This document shows, in pieces, positions 26,970 through 34,787 of a stretch of 64,000 nt of DNA. The stretch spans positions 3,784,482-3,848,481 of the forward strand of contig NZ_FSRA01000001.1 of NCBI RefSeq assembly GCF_900129465.1, written 5' to 3'. Origin of the DNA: Chitinophaga niabensis. GTDB taxonomy: Bacteria; Bacteroidota; Bacteroidia; Chitinophagales; Chitinophagaceae. A model generated the notes under the pieces. The model did not search any database. It saw only the letters and a program-made list of their open reading frames with translations, and was not told where the DNA came from. Position numbers and translations under genes: made by a program. Each line of letters opens with the position of its first letter. Position 1 is the first letter of the stretch.

Positions 26970-27012
26970 AATTTGGGACGGCAAAGGTATCACTTACTAA
27001 TTAGAATACAAA
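26970..27012 (-). promoter_or_regulatory. Promoter of rpsL-rpsG
   Basis: On the minus strand TTTG (27009-27012), 19 nt, then TACCTTTG (26982-26989): exactly the same architecture as the rpsJ promoter. The downstream GCCGTCCCAAATT (to 26970) is shared with rpsJ and fusA. Confidence 0.87.
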
Positions 27013-27045
27013 ATTGTCCGGGAAGAAATTTCCAAAAAATCATGC

Positions 27046-27345
27046 TTAACGGCCACTTTCTTCCAATAAAGCCTTCACAATCAATTCCCATTCGGCTTCC
27101 AATGCCCCTCCCGGCATAGATCTGCCTGCCCTGGCGTACCAATAGGCAGCATTTCCCTGGTCCCCTTCCTTCCTGTGCAGGTAAGCATGTACCCAGGACC
27201 CATCCTTTGTGCTGATATCCTGGGCTATGGTATGAGACCGCTCCCAATCATCCTTCCCATCCCACCATAAAGCCTCCAATAAAAGTGGTAATCCCGATGG
27301 CGGGGTTGCCTTAGCTAAAGATGCTTTGAATTCGGTAACGGTCAT
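27046..27345 (-). CDS. Conserved small protein of unknown function
   Basis: 99 residues. The pattern ALWWDGKDDWERSHTIAQDI, then GSWVHAYLHRKEGDQGNAAY and WYARAGR, is shared with a widespread small bacterial protein of unknown role; the A-x-x-WYxRAGR helix resembles a Sel1/TPR-like repeat. No signal peptide, so it should be cytoplasmic. It stands alone downstream of the ilvE terminator. Confidence 0.75.
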   Translation of the reverse strand: MTVTEFKASLAKATPPSGLPLLLEALWWDGKDDWERSHTIAQDISTKDGSWVHAYLHRKEGDQGNAAYWYARAGRSMPGGALEAEWELIVKALLEESGR

Positions 27346-27499
27346 TATTTAGCCTGTTTTGAAGAGCAAAGGTCAGGAAATCCTCTCAGAAGTATTAAAA
27401 AATCAACGCTCTTTTATGTAAACAATTCATTTTCAATCAAAAAGAGCGGGCAGCGCTAATATGTGCTTATTATTGAGGTCTTATCTTTCTATATCCCTA

Positions 27500-27620
27500 T
27501 ATCGCTGAAGGCGCATTCCTATAGCATTCTACCAGCATTCCTATATCGTTTGGATATAGGAATGTTATAGGAGCGATATAGGAATGCTGGAACTATGATA
27601 TAGGAATGATATAAGAATAG
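27500..27620. repeat. Cluster of CATTCCTATA repeats around a 17-bp inverted repeat
   Basis: The arms CCAGCATTCCTATATCG (27532-27548) and CGATATAGGAATGCTGG (27574-27590) are perfect inverted copies with a 25-nt loop. Further partial copies occur forward at about 27513 and reversed at about 27553 and 27597. The cluster lies in a 355-nt gap between ilvE and the gene at 27046. Nothing else was recognised in that gap except the ilvE terminator. Confidence 0.8.
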
Positions 27621-27646
27621 GCCAGGATGCTGCTTCTTACAAACGC

Positions 27647-27673
27647 AAAAAGGCTGCCCGAAGGCAGCCTTTT
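27647..27673 (-). terminator. Terminator of ilvE
   Basis: AAAAAGGCTGCC - CGAA - GGCAGCCTTTT is a strong hairpin with A/T flanks on both sides, 28 nt after the ilvE stop. Confidence 0.9.
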
Positions 27674-27700
27674 CAACTGTATATAATATTATATTAACTT

Positions 27701-28807
27701 TTAGATCCTATAATTCCATCCTTTCACATCTTCCACTTTACCTGTACGGATAGCATCCAGGCGTTCGATCACCTCTGCACCTACCGCGTATTTAGTGGTA
27801 TCCAGGGAGATCTTATGCTCCTTATAGTCCAACTGTTCCACATAGGCCACGCTGGCAGCGGTGCCTGTGCCGAATACTTCCCGGAGGGTGCCCTCTTTCC
27901 AGGCGGTTACTACTTCCTCAATGGAAATAGGGCGTTCTTCCACTTCAAAACCCATATCCGCCAACACATCCATTACACTGGCGCGGGTAACGCCGGCCAG
28001 GATGGTGCCGTTGGTGAGGTCCGGCGTGATGGCCCGGTTGCCAATGATCACAAATACGTTCATGGTACCACATTCCTGCAGGTATTTATAGTCAAAGCCA
28101 TCTACCCAGAGGATCTGGTCGTAGCCCTGCTTTTTAGCCTGCATAGTAGGGTACATGGCCCCTCCATAGTTACCGGCAGCTTTGGCATAACCAACCCCGC
28201 CGGGGAAAGCACGTACATATTTATCCTGCACCAGCAGGTGAATAGGTTTATTAAAATATGGCCCTGAAGGGGAATTGATGATAGCGAACTTGTAAGTATC
28301 AGAAGGACGCACTCCGATGAACTCATCTGCAGCGATCATGAACGGACGCAGGTAAAGGGAACATCCTTCATTGGAAGGCACCCATCCCCTGTCCAGGTCG
28401 ATCAGCATAGCCATACCACCCACAAAAAGCCATTCAGGTACTTCGGGCATACCCATACGCTCAGCACTCTTGTTAAAACGGGCATAGTTATCGTACGGGC
28501 GGAAGATCATGGGATTGCCTTCCTGGTCGTTATATGCTTTGATCCCTTCAAAGATTGCCTGCCCATAGTGCCAGGCGGCGTTGGAGGGGCTTACACTCAG
28601 GTTTTGAAAAGGGATGATCTCTGCGTTCTTCCATTCTTTTCCGTCAAAATCGGCCACTAACATGTGGTCCGCGTATTTCTTGCCAAAAGCCAGGTTAGAA
28701 AAATCCAATTCACTTAAGCGGCTCTTTGTTGTTTTGGTTACCTTTATCTTCCGTTTCGCCTCTTCCATTACTGTAGATTTAGCGGTGGGATAGTCTGCTA
28801 CCATCAT
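27701..28807 (-). CDS. ilvE: Branched-chain amino acid aminotransferase
   Basis: 368 residues, fold type IV PLP enzyme of the long (class II) BCAT type. Motifs: WHYGQAIFEGIKAYNDQEGN (about 79), YLRPFMIAADEFIGVRP, and GGVGYAKAAGNYGGAMYPTM, in which Lys209 should bind PLP. The C-terminal GTAASVAYVEQL is also conserved. It catalyses the last step of leucine, isoleucine and valine synthesis or the first of their breakdown. The start could be the ATG at 28807 or 28804; both precede a 20-residue polar extension. Confidence 0.93.
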   Translation of the reverse strand: MMVADYPTAKSTVMEEAKRKIKVTKTTKSRLSELDFSNLAFGKKYADHMLVADFDGKEWKNAEIIPFQNLSVSPSNAAWHYGQAIFEGIKAYNDQEGNPMIFRPYDNYARFNKSAERMGMPEVPEWLFVGGMAMLIDLDRGWVPSNEGCSLYLRPFMIAADEFIGVRPSDTYKFAIINSPSGPYFNKPIHLLVQDKYVRAFPGGVGYAKAAGNYGGAMYPTMQAKKQGYDQILWVDGFDYKYLQECGTMNVFVIIGNRAITPDLTNGTILAGVTRASVMDVLADMGFEVEERPISIEEVVTAWKEGTLREVFGTGTAASVAYVEQLDYKEHKISLDTTKYAVGAEVIERLDAIRTGKVEDVKGWNYRI

Positions 28808-28930
28808 GGTTTATTAGTTTTATCTCAATATTTTTGAACTTTCAAAGCAGGTTCGTTCCACCGAACGATCCGCAAATAAACGTTTTTTCCCTTACATGGG
28901 ATCGTCATATTAAACCATAACAATATATTT

Positions 28931-29428
28931 ATGAGCCTAGAGCAATTGCAACTGGATCCTTACCTGTTGGCGCAAATGTACAACCAGCCTATCATTCCGG
29001 AGATGCGGAGCGCGCAACCTGCAGTGGAGAAAGCATTGCCCAAAGTGAAATATTTAGGCGAAAATCAAAAAAACGTATTACTGCTTATACAAAACGAAAG
29101 CGAAGCGTATTTGAACGATGAATTGTTCAATCTGCTGACAAATATATTGAGTGCATGCAAGCTCGGCATGCAGGAAGTTGCATTGGTAAATGTTGCACAA
29201 TATCCCGGTTTAACGCTGGCGGACTATAAACAACTGATACCTGCACAGCAATGCATCTTTTTCGCTATTCCCCCTGAAACGCTGGGCCTCCCGCCGATGC
29301 AGCCCTACCGGCTGGAGACGCATTTACAGATCCCCGTGTTGTATTCGGACCATTTGCAACAAATTGCAACTGACAAAACTTCGAAAGGGAAATTATGGAT
29401 GGCACTGAAACAACTTTTTGGAATTTAA
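28931..29428 (+). CDS. Conserved hypothetical protein, DNA polymerase psi-like
   Basis: 165 residues, no signal peptide. Pattern: NQKNVLLLIQNESEAYLNDE, then LFNLLTNILSACKLGMQEVA, a strand LVNVAQYPG, and CIFFAIPPETLGLP. The alternation of strand, LL-x-x-IL-x-A helix and V-L-x-N strand faintly recalls the HolD (psi) fold of the polymerase clamp loader. That is only a weak resemblance and the protein is best left uncharacterised. It is 15 nt before rdgB, so the two are probably cotranscribed. Confidence 0.7.
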   Translation: MSLEQLQLDPYLLAQMYNQPIIPEMRSAQPAVEKALPKVKYLGENQKNVLLLIQNESEAYLNDELFNLLTNILSACKLGMQEVALVNVAQYPGLTLADYKQLIPAQQCIFFAIPPETLGLPPMQPYRLETHLQIPVLYSDHLQQIATDKTSKGKLWMALKQLFGI

Positions 29429-29443
29429 TATACCCGACCGGCT

Positions 29444-30019
29444 ATGACCTTAGTATTTGCTACCAATAACGAGAACAAAGTAAAAGAGATCCGTTCCATG
29501 CTGGGAGACGCTTTTGCGATCATCACCCTGCAGGAAGCAGGTATAGATATAGATATCCCGGAACCCCATGATACGCTGGAAGCGAATGCCCGGGAAAAAT
29601 CGGAAACCATCTATAAGCTGACGGGCAAAAATTCTTTCTCTGAAGACACGGGCATGGAAGTGGATGCCCTTAACGGGGAACCGGGAGTACTCTCTGCCCG
29701 TTATGCCGGAGAACAAAAGAACGCTGCAGACAATGTGGCCAAAGTACTGCATCTGCTGGAGGGTCAGACCAACAGGAAAGCCCGCTTCAGAACAGTTATT
29801 TCCCTGATCATAGATGGAACAGAACACCAGTTCGAAGGTATCGCTGAAGGGAACATCCTCCCGGCCGCAAGGGGCAGCAAGGGTTTTGGGTATGATCCTA
29901 TCTTTCAGCCCACAGGCAGCGATAGGGCCTTCGCTGAAATGGAACTTACAGAAAAGAACGAATACAGCCACCGCGCAAAAGCTTTTAAGAAGCTGATCGC
30001 ATTCCTCCAAACACAATAG
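29444..30019 (+). CDS. rdgB: Non-canonical purine NTP pyrophosphatase (RdgB/HAM1)
   Basis: 191 residues, family length. LVFATNNENKVKEIRSMLGD at the N-terminus holds the nucleotide-binding TNN-x-x-K motif; SFSEDTGMEVDALNGEPGVL supplies the metal-binding acidic pair; GFGYDPIFQP is the C-terminal signature. It removes ITP, dITP and XTP from the nucleotide pool. First of three closely spaced genes with a thioesterase and a nitroreductase. Confidence 0.95.
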   Translation: MTLVFATNNENKVKEIRSMLGDAFAIITLQEAGIDIDIPEPHDTLEANAREKSETIYKLTGKNSFSEDTGMEVDALNGEPGVLSARYAGEQKNAADNVAKVLHLLEGQTNRKARFRTVISLIIDGTEHQFEGIAEGNILPAARGSKGFGYDPIFQPTGSDRAFAEMELTEKNEYSHRAKAFKKLIAFLQTQ

Positions 30020-30020
30020 C

Positions 30021-30449
30021 ATGGCAAGAGTTAAGATAGATATGCCGGCATCTTACCGGTTTTCTACCCGGATCCCGGTACGCATTGGCGATGTCAATTA
30101 TGGCGGGCATGTGGGTAACGATGCTATCGTGTCCATCCTCCATGAGTCCCGGATGCAATACCTCCAGGCTATTGGCTGCACGGAATTGAAAGCATACGGC
30201 ACCGGGCTGATCATGGCAGACCTGGCCGTGGTATATAAAGGAGAATCCTTTTACGGTGATCAGCTGACTGTTGCGGTAGCAGCGGATGAGATCAGCAGCG
30301 TGGGCTTTGATCTGTTCTACCGGATCAGCATGGAAAAAGAAGGCAAAACAGTATTGGTGGCGGAAGCCAAAACCGCCATGATCTGTTACGATTACGATAA
30401 CCATAAAGTGAGCAGGGTACCTGACGCTTTAAAACAACAATTAATTTAA
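30021..30449 (+). CDS. Hotdog-fold thioesterase (4HBT family)
   Basis: 142 residues. The motif RIGDVNYGGHVGNDAIVSIL followed by HESRMQYLQAIG matches the 4-hydroxybenzoyl-CoA thioesterase type hotdog, where the Asp and the GH-x-x-N segment form the active site. Likely hydrolyses acyl-CoA thioesters in the cytoplasm; substrate unknown. One nt separates it from rdgB and four from the next gene. Confidence 0.85.
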   Translation: MARVKIDMPASYRFSTRIPVRIGDVNYGGHVGNDAIVSILHESRMQYLQAIGCTELKAYGTGLIMADLAVVYKGESFYGDQLTVAVAADEISSVGFDLFYRISMEKEGKTVLVAEAKTAMICYDYDNHKVSRVPDALKQQLI

Positions 30450-30453
30450 CAGC

Positions 30454-31032
30454 ATGGCATATAAGGACATTGAGCATGTGATCACACATCGCCGGACAGT
30501 GAAGCCGGCCAATATGAACGGGAAAAAGATAGACGATGCCATTGTGCAGGAATTACTGCAACTGGCAGACTGGGCGCCAACGCACGGCCATACAGAACCC
30601 TGGTATTTTATGGTATATGCCGGTGAAAAGGCGCAGGCCTTTGCGGCAGACCATGCAGAGATGTATAAATCATTCACGCCTGCTGCCCAGTATATCCAGG
30701 GGAATTATGAGAAGCTGAAAACACAGGCAGACCTGGCTTCGCATGTGGTTGCCATTTGTATGAAGCGGGGCAACAATCCAAAGATCCCTGAAATAGAAGA
30801 GATAGCGGCGGTATCCTGTGCGGTGGAAAATATCTGGCTCGGTGCTACTGCACAGCAGATAGCTGCTTACTGGGGTTCAGGTGGTATGACCTATCACCCT
30901 GCCATGCAGGATTACCTGGGTTTGGGAGATGATGATAAAGTACTGGGATTCCTTTACCTCGGGTATTCCGAGGAGGCTCCACGCACCGGGCGGCGCGTGA
31001 AGCCCCTGGAAGAAAAAGTGAAGTGGATGTAG
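30454..31032 (+). CDS. Nitroreductase family protein (YdjA-like)
   Basis: 192 residues. HRRTVKPANMNGKKIDDAIV is the FMN-phosphate-binding start of the family, ADWAPTHGHTEPWYFMVYAG the second motif, and AVENIWLGATAQQIAAYWGS the helix packing on FMN. The short YdjA type forms an FMN-containing dimer using NAD(P)H. Substrate unknown. Last gene of the plus-strand unit, convergent with glpD. Confidence 0.88.
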   Translation: MAYKDIEHVITHRRTVKPANMNGKKIDDAIVQELLQLADWAPTHGHTEPWYFMVYAGEKAQAFAADHAEMYKSFTPAAQYIQGNYEKLKTQADLASHVVAICMKRGNNPKIPEIEEIAAVSCAVENIWLGATAQQIAAYWGSGGMTYHPAMQDYLGLGDDDKVLGFLYLGYSEEAPRTGRRVKPLEEKVKWM

Positions 31033-31080
31033 GATGTTCAGGCTGGTACGGGCCAGTGTAAAAGCAGGCTCGTAGCCCTT

Positions 31081-31190
31081 CCGCAGAAATTCCTGCAACT
31101 GGTACGTTTTAGCAACCACCTGCAGGAAGCTACTGTAACCGGATACCCATGTATCCGCAGAAATTACTGCAGCTGGTACGTTTTAGCCAG
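31081..31190. repeat. Direct duplication of the 3' end of glpD
   Basis: CCGCAGAAATTCCTGCAACT (31081) and CCGCAGAAATTACTGCAGCT (31155) begin two copies of about 35 nt, period 74 nt; both continue GGTACGTTTTAGC. The right copy holds the glpD stop and its last codons (KTYQLQ). The left copy lies free in the convergent intergenic region. Confidence 0.8.
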
Positions 31191-32714
31191 GTCCCGGAAA
31201 GAACGTACCTGCTGTTCCTCCCATTCCTTGTCTTTCCCCATTTCAGTGGCCATAATAGCGGCTACCTTAGGTGCTACACGTACTGCTTCTTCCGCATCCA
31301 GGAAGAGTGCGCGGGTACGGCGGGCCAGTACATCTTCTACCGTATGCGCCATTTCTGTGCGCACTGCCCACAATACCTGCGCTTTAATAATGCTCAGCGA
31401 TTCGCTCAGGGTTTCTTCGTTTCCGTTTGATAAGTTCCTGATGGCAACTGCATCAGCGCCATAATAATATAGCGGGTCTTTTTCGTCTATTTTTACCGCA
31501 GAACCGTGAATGGGTAAGTTCCGGGTCACGGAAGTGGTCTCCGGCCATTGTTTCACCTTCTCCAGTTTGTCTATTACATCTTCCCCCATACGCCGGTAGG
31601 TGGTCCATTTACCACCCAGGATGGTAACAAGCCCTGAAGCGGAAACCATGATCTTGTGGTTGCGGGAGATCTCCTTTGTTTTTTCACTCTTCTCCGGTTT
31701 AGCCAATGGCCTCAATCCAGCCCATACACTTTTCACATCAGCCCTTGTTGGGGCACGCTGCAGGTATTGGCCGGCAGTGGAGAGGATGAAACTGATCTCT
31801 TTTTCCATGGCCACAGGGTCCAGGCTGATTTCGTTCACCGGGTTATCCGTAGTACCCACCACTATCTTATTATGCCAGGGTACGGCAAAAAGTACACGTC
31901 CATCGCTGGTCTTAGGGATCATGAGCGCATTCTCGCCGGGCAGGAAAGAACGGTCCAGCACCAGGTGAACACCCTGGCTGGCTACGATCTTACGTTTTAC
32001 GGCAGGATCATCCATTTCAAGGATATCGTCTACAAAAACGCCGGTGGCGTTAATGATACCTTTTGTTTTTACTTTATACTCACGACCGGTTTCCGCATCT
32101 TCTATAGTTACCAGGGAAAGCTGGCCGTTCCCGTTCTTGCCCAATCCTTTCACCCGCATATAGTTCAGGGCAATACCGCCTTGTTCATAAATGGTCTGCA
32201 TCAGGTTCACCGCCAGGCGGGCATCATCAAACTGACCATCATGATAAAGGATACCGGCAGAAAGGTTGTTATCTCTTAAACCGGGGAGTTTCTCCAGGGT
32301 CTTTTTCCGGGAGATGTGAATAGAACGGCCCAGGCTGAGGCGCCCTGCCATCCAGTCGTACATTTTCAGACCGATCGTGTAAAAAATGCCTTCCCACCAG
32401 CTATAGGCGGGAATGATAAAGGAGAGGTTCTTGGCCAGGTGTTTGGCGTTTTTCAATAACAGGCCCCTCTCTACGCTGGCTTCGCGTACCAGGGCTACAT
32501 CCCCCTGGGCGAGGTATCTTACACCTCCATGAAGTAATTTTGTGGCTTTGCTGGACGTGGATTTAGCGAAATCCGACTGTTCTAACAGCAGTGTTTTGTA
32601 TCCTCTTGTTGTAGACTCCACCGCGGCCCCAAGGCCGGTAGCTCCACCCCCGATAATGATCACGTCCCACTCCTGCGCGGTCTCCATCGCTTTCAGTTGT
32701 TCTATACGATTCAT
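31164..32714 (-). CDS. glpD: Glycerol-3-phosphate dehydrogenase (FAD)
   Basis: 516 residues. The FAD dinucleotide-binding motif is DVIIIGGGATGLGAAVESTT (about 18-37); SSKATKLLHGGVRYLAQGDV and the C-terminal DAO_C domain are typical of aerobic GlpD. It oxidises sn-glycerol 3-phosphate to dihydroxyacetone phosphate and passes electrons to menaquinone at the inner membrane. It follows padR-glpK on the same strand with a 152-nt gap, completing glycerol use. The last codons are part of a duplicated segment. Confidence 0.93.
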   Translation of the reverse strand: MNRIEQLKAMETAQEWDVIIIGGGATGLGAAVESTTRGYKTLLLEQSDFAKSTSSKATKLLHGGVRYLAQGDVALVREASVERGLLLKNAKHLAKNLSFIIPAYSWWEGIFYTIGLKMYDWMAGRLSLGRSIHISRKKTLEKLPGLRDNNLSAGILYHDGQFDDARLAVNLMQTIYEQGGIALNYMRVKGLGKNGNGQLSLVTIEDAETGREYKVKTKGIINATGVFVDDILEMDDPAVKRKIVASQGVHLVLDRSFLPGENALMIPKTSDGRVLFAVPWHNKIVVGTTDNPVNEISLDPVAMEKEISFILSTAGQYLQRAPTRADVKSVWAGLRPLAKPEKSEKTKEISRNHKIMVSASGLVTILGGKWTTYRRMGEDVIDKLEKVKQWPETTSVTRNLPIHGSAVKIDEKDPLYYYGADAVAIRNLSNGNEETLSESLSIIKAQVLWAVRTEMAHTVEDVLARRTRALFLDAEEAVRVAPKVAAIMATEMGKDKEWEEQQVRSFRDLAKTYQLQ

Positions 32715-32866
32715 TTTCTCTTTTATTCAAGCATTTTTATACAATATACATCGTAATCCGATACGTGCAAATTTAATTCATTTCCACAGGGTTTTTTGTC
32801 CTTTTTAAAGAGACGATCCATACTGTTGAATTTTAGGGTATTATGAAATCTGCTTGCGTATCTATG

Positions 32867-34363
32867 CTAAAAGTCCCAGTTCTTCACCCTTGCGATAGCC
32901 TTCTGCCATTTCTCCCGCAGTACTGATTGCCCTTCCACAGGTGGATTGGGCGAAAAGGTCCTGGCTACGGTATACTGTTCCCGGATCTGCTGCAGGGTCC
33001 AGAAATTGGTAGCGAGGCCTGCCAGGTAAGCAACACCGGTAGCTCCGGAGGGCATTACCTGCGGCCGCATGACCGGGTATTGCAGGATATCGGTTTGCAT
33101 CTGCATAAAGAAATCGTAAGTAGCGGAGGTACCGTCTACCCGTAATTCGGTAATGGCGCGGCCGCTGTCTTTTTCCATGGCCTCCAGCGCATCGGCAATG
33201 CCAAGGGCTACTCCTTCGAGCGCGGCACGGGCAATGTGGCCGGAGGAAGTACCCCGGGTGATACCGATGATCATGCCACGGGCGTAAGGGTCCCAGTATG
33301 GTGTGCCCAGCCCGGAAAGGGCCGGAACAAAAAGTACCCCGCCATTATCCGGTTCGGTCTGCGCCAGCGCTTCTATCTCTGCGGTGGATTCAATGAGGCC
33401 AAGACCATCCCTGATCCAGCGGAATACAGAACTGCCGCCAAATACGCTGCCTTCCAGCGCATAGGTAACTTCCCCGCCGATCCGCCAGGCAATGGTGGTG
33501 AGCAGGTGATTGTCGGAAATAATGGGATGGGAACCGATGTTCATCAGTGCAAAACATCCGCTGCCGTAGGTATTTTTAACCATACCCGGTTCCAGGCACA
33601 TCTGCCCGAACAATGCGGCCTGCTGGTCTCCTGCCATAGCCGCGATGGGAATGGCAGCGTTCAGGATAGAGCTTTCTGTATAAGCGATCACCTCGCTGTT
33701 GGAACAGGTATCTGGTAAAAGTTTATGTGGAATATTAAAGAGGCGGAGTAATTCTTCATCCCATTGCAGGGTATGAATATTGAAAAGCATGGTACGGGAA
33801 GCATTGGTAACATCGGTTACATGCTTTTTGCCGGCGGTAAGTTTCCATACCAGCCAGGCATCTATCGTTCCAAAAGCCAGCTGGCCCTGCTCTGCCCGGA
33901 TGCGGGCATCCTTGATATGGTCCAGGATCCAGGTGATCTTACTGGCGGAGAAATAAGCATCGAGGATCAGCCCGGTTTTCTGGCGGATGAGGCCGGAGAA
34001 GCCCTGGTAGCGGAATTCGTCGCAGAGTTTGGAAGTGCGCCTGTCCTGCCAGGCAATGGCATTATACACCGGCTCCCCGGAGATACGGTCCCAGAGTACG
34101 GTTGTTTCCCGCTGGCTGGCAATGCCTATACCGGCAATTTCTTCAGCTGATATGCCGGCACTGGCAATAAGTTCTTCAATGGCGGACAACATGGTAAACC
34201 AGATCTCGTTTGGGTCTACCTCTATCCAGCCGGGCTGGGGATAATACTTTTCGTATTCCTTCTGCACCTGCCTGATCACCTTTCCTTCCCGGGAAAACAG
34301 CACAGCCCCGGCAGCGCTCGAGCCCAGATCAAGGGAGAGGATATATTTCTTTTGACCGTTCAT
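32867..34363 (-). CDS. glpK: Glycerol kinase
   Basis: 498 residues, FGGY family. LSLDLGSSAAGAVLFSREGK is the N-terminal phosphate motif, WQDRRTSKLCDEFRYQG lies in the glycerol site, and AGDQQAALFGQ with NTYGSGCFALMN and ALEGVALGIADALEAM are conserved. It phosphorylates glycerol with ATP. The first phosphate loop reads SSAAGAV where GTTSSRA is usual, so substrate preference could differ from the E. coli enzyme. It starts 5 nt after the PadR gene. Confidence 0.88.
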   Translation of the reverse strand: MNGQKKYILSLDLGSSAAGAVLFSREGKVIRQVQKEYEKYYPQPGWIEVDPNEIWFTMLSAIEELIASAGISAEEIAGIGIASQRETTVLWDRISGEPVYNAIAWQDRRTSKLCDEFRYQGFSGLIRQKTGLILDAYFSASKITWILDHIKDARIRAEQGQLAFGTIDAWLVWKLTAGKKHVTDVTNASRTMLFNIHTLQWDEELLRLFNIPHKLLPDTCSNSEVIAYTESSILNAAIPIAAMAGDQQAALFGQMCLEPGMVKNTYGSGCFALMNIGSHPIISDNHLLTTIAWRIGGEVTYALEGSVFGGSSVFRWIRDGLGLIESTAEIEALAQTEPDNGGVLFVPALSGLGTPYWDPYARGMIIGITRGTSSGHIARAALEGVALGIADALEAMEKDSGRAITELRVDGTSATYDFFMQMQTDILQYPVMRPQVMPSGATGVAYLAGLATNFWTLQQIREQYTVARTFSPNPPVEGQSVLREKWQKAIARVKNWDF

Positions 34364-34368
34364 ATCGT

Positions 34369-34719
34369 TTATAGCTTTTTCAGGTCTCCAATAGCCTGCA
34401 TGAGTTCACCAAGGTACAGATACATCGCTTCCAGGTATTCATTCCCCAGATCGGTGAGCTGGTAATATTTACGGGGAACACCTTCATCCATTTCCACCCA
34501 GCGTGATTCCACGAGTTTCTCTTTCTTCAACCTGCTTAGCAACGGATAGATAGTACCTTCAGCAATATCCATATCAGCCAGCTTTTTGATCTCGCTGATC
34601 AATTCATACCCGTAACGCTCCTTCTTTTGCAGCAGGAGCATAATGATGTATTCAAACAGTCCTTTTTTTATCTGGGATTGCCACCGGGTGATGAAATAGG
34701 CATTTTGCTTACTCTCCAT
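34369..34719 (-). CDS. PadR family transcriptional regulator
   Basis: 116 residues. The winged helix is clear: GLFEYIIMLLLQKKERYGYE, then MDIAEGTIYPLLSRLKKEKL and SRWVEMDEGVPRKYYQLTDL. PadR proteins are usually repressors released by a small ligand. It is first in a tight unit with glpK, so it probably controls the glycerol genes, an unusual choice since GlpR/DeoR or GlpP types are typical. Confidence 0.92.
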   Translation of the reverse strand: MESKQNAYFITRWQSQIKKGLFEYIIMLLLQKKERYGYELISEIKKLADMDIAEGTIYPLLSRLKKEKLVESRWVEMDEGVPRKYYQLTDLGNEYLEAMYLYLGELMQAIGDLKKL

Positions 34720-34753
34720 AAGGGAATTAGTACGTTAGACTGCTAAAAGTAAT

Positions 34754-34783
34754 CAAAAAAAGGCTGACCGTAAGGCCAGCCCT
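34754..34783 (-). terminator. Terminator of the GH125 gene
   Basis: On the minus strand GGCTGGCC - TTAC - GGTCAGCC then TTTTTTT, directly after the GH125 stop at 34788. Confidence 0.88.
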
Positions 34784-34787
34784 TCAG

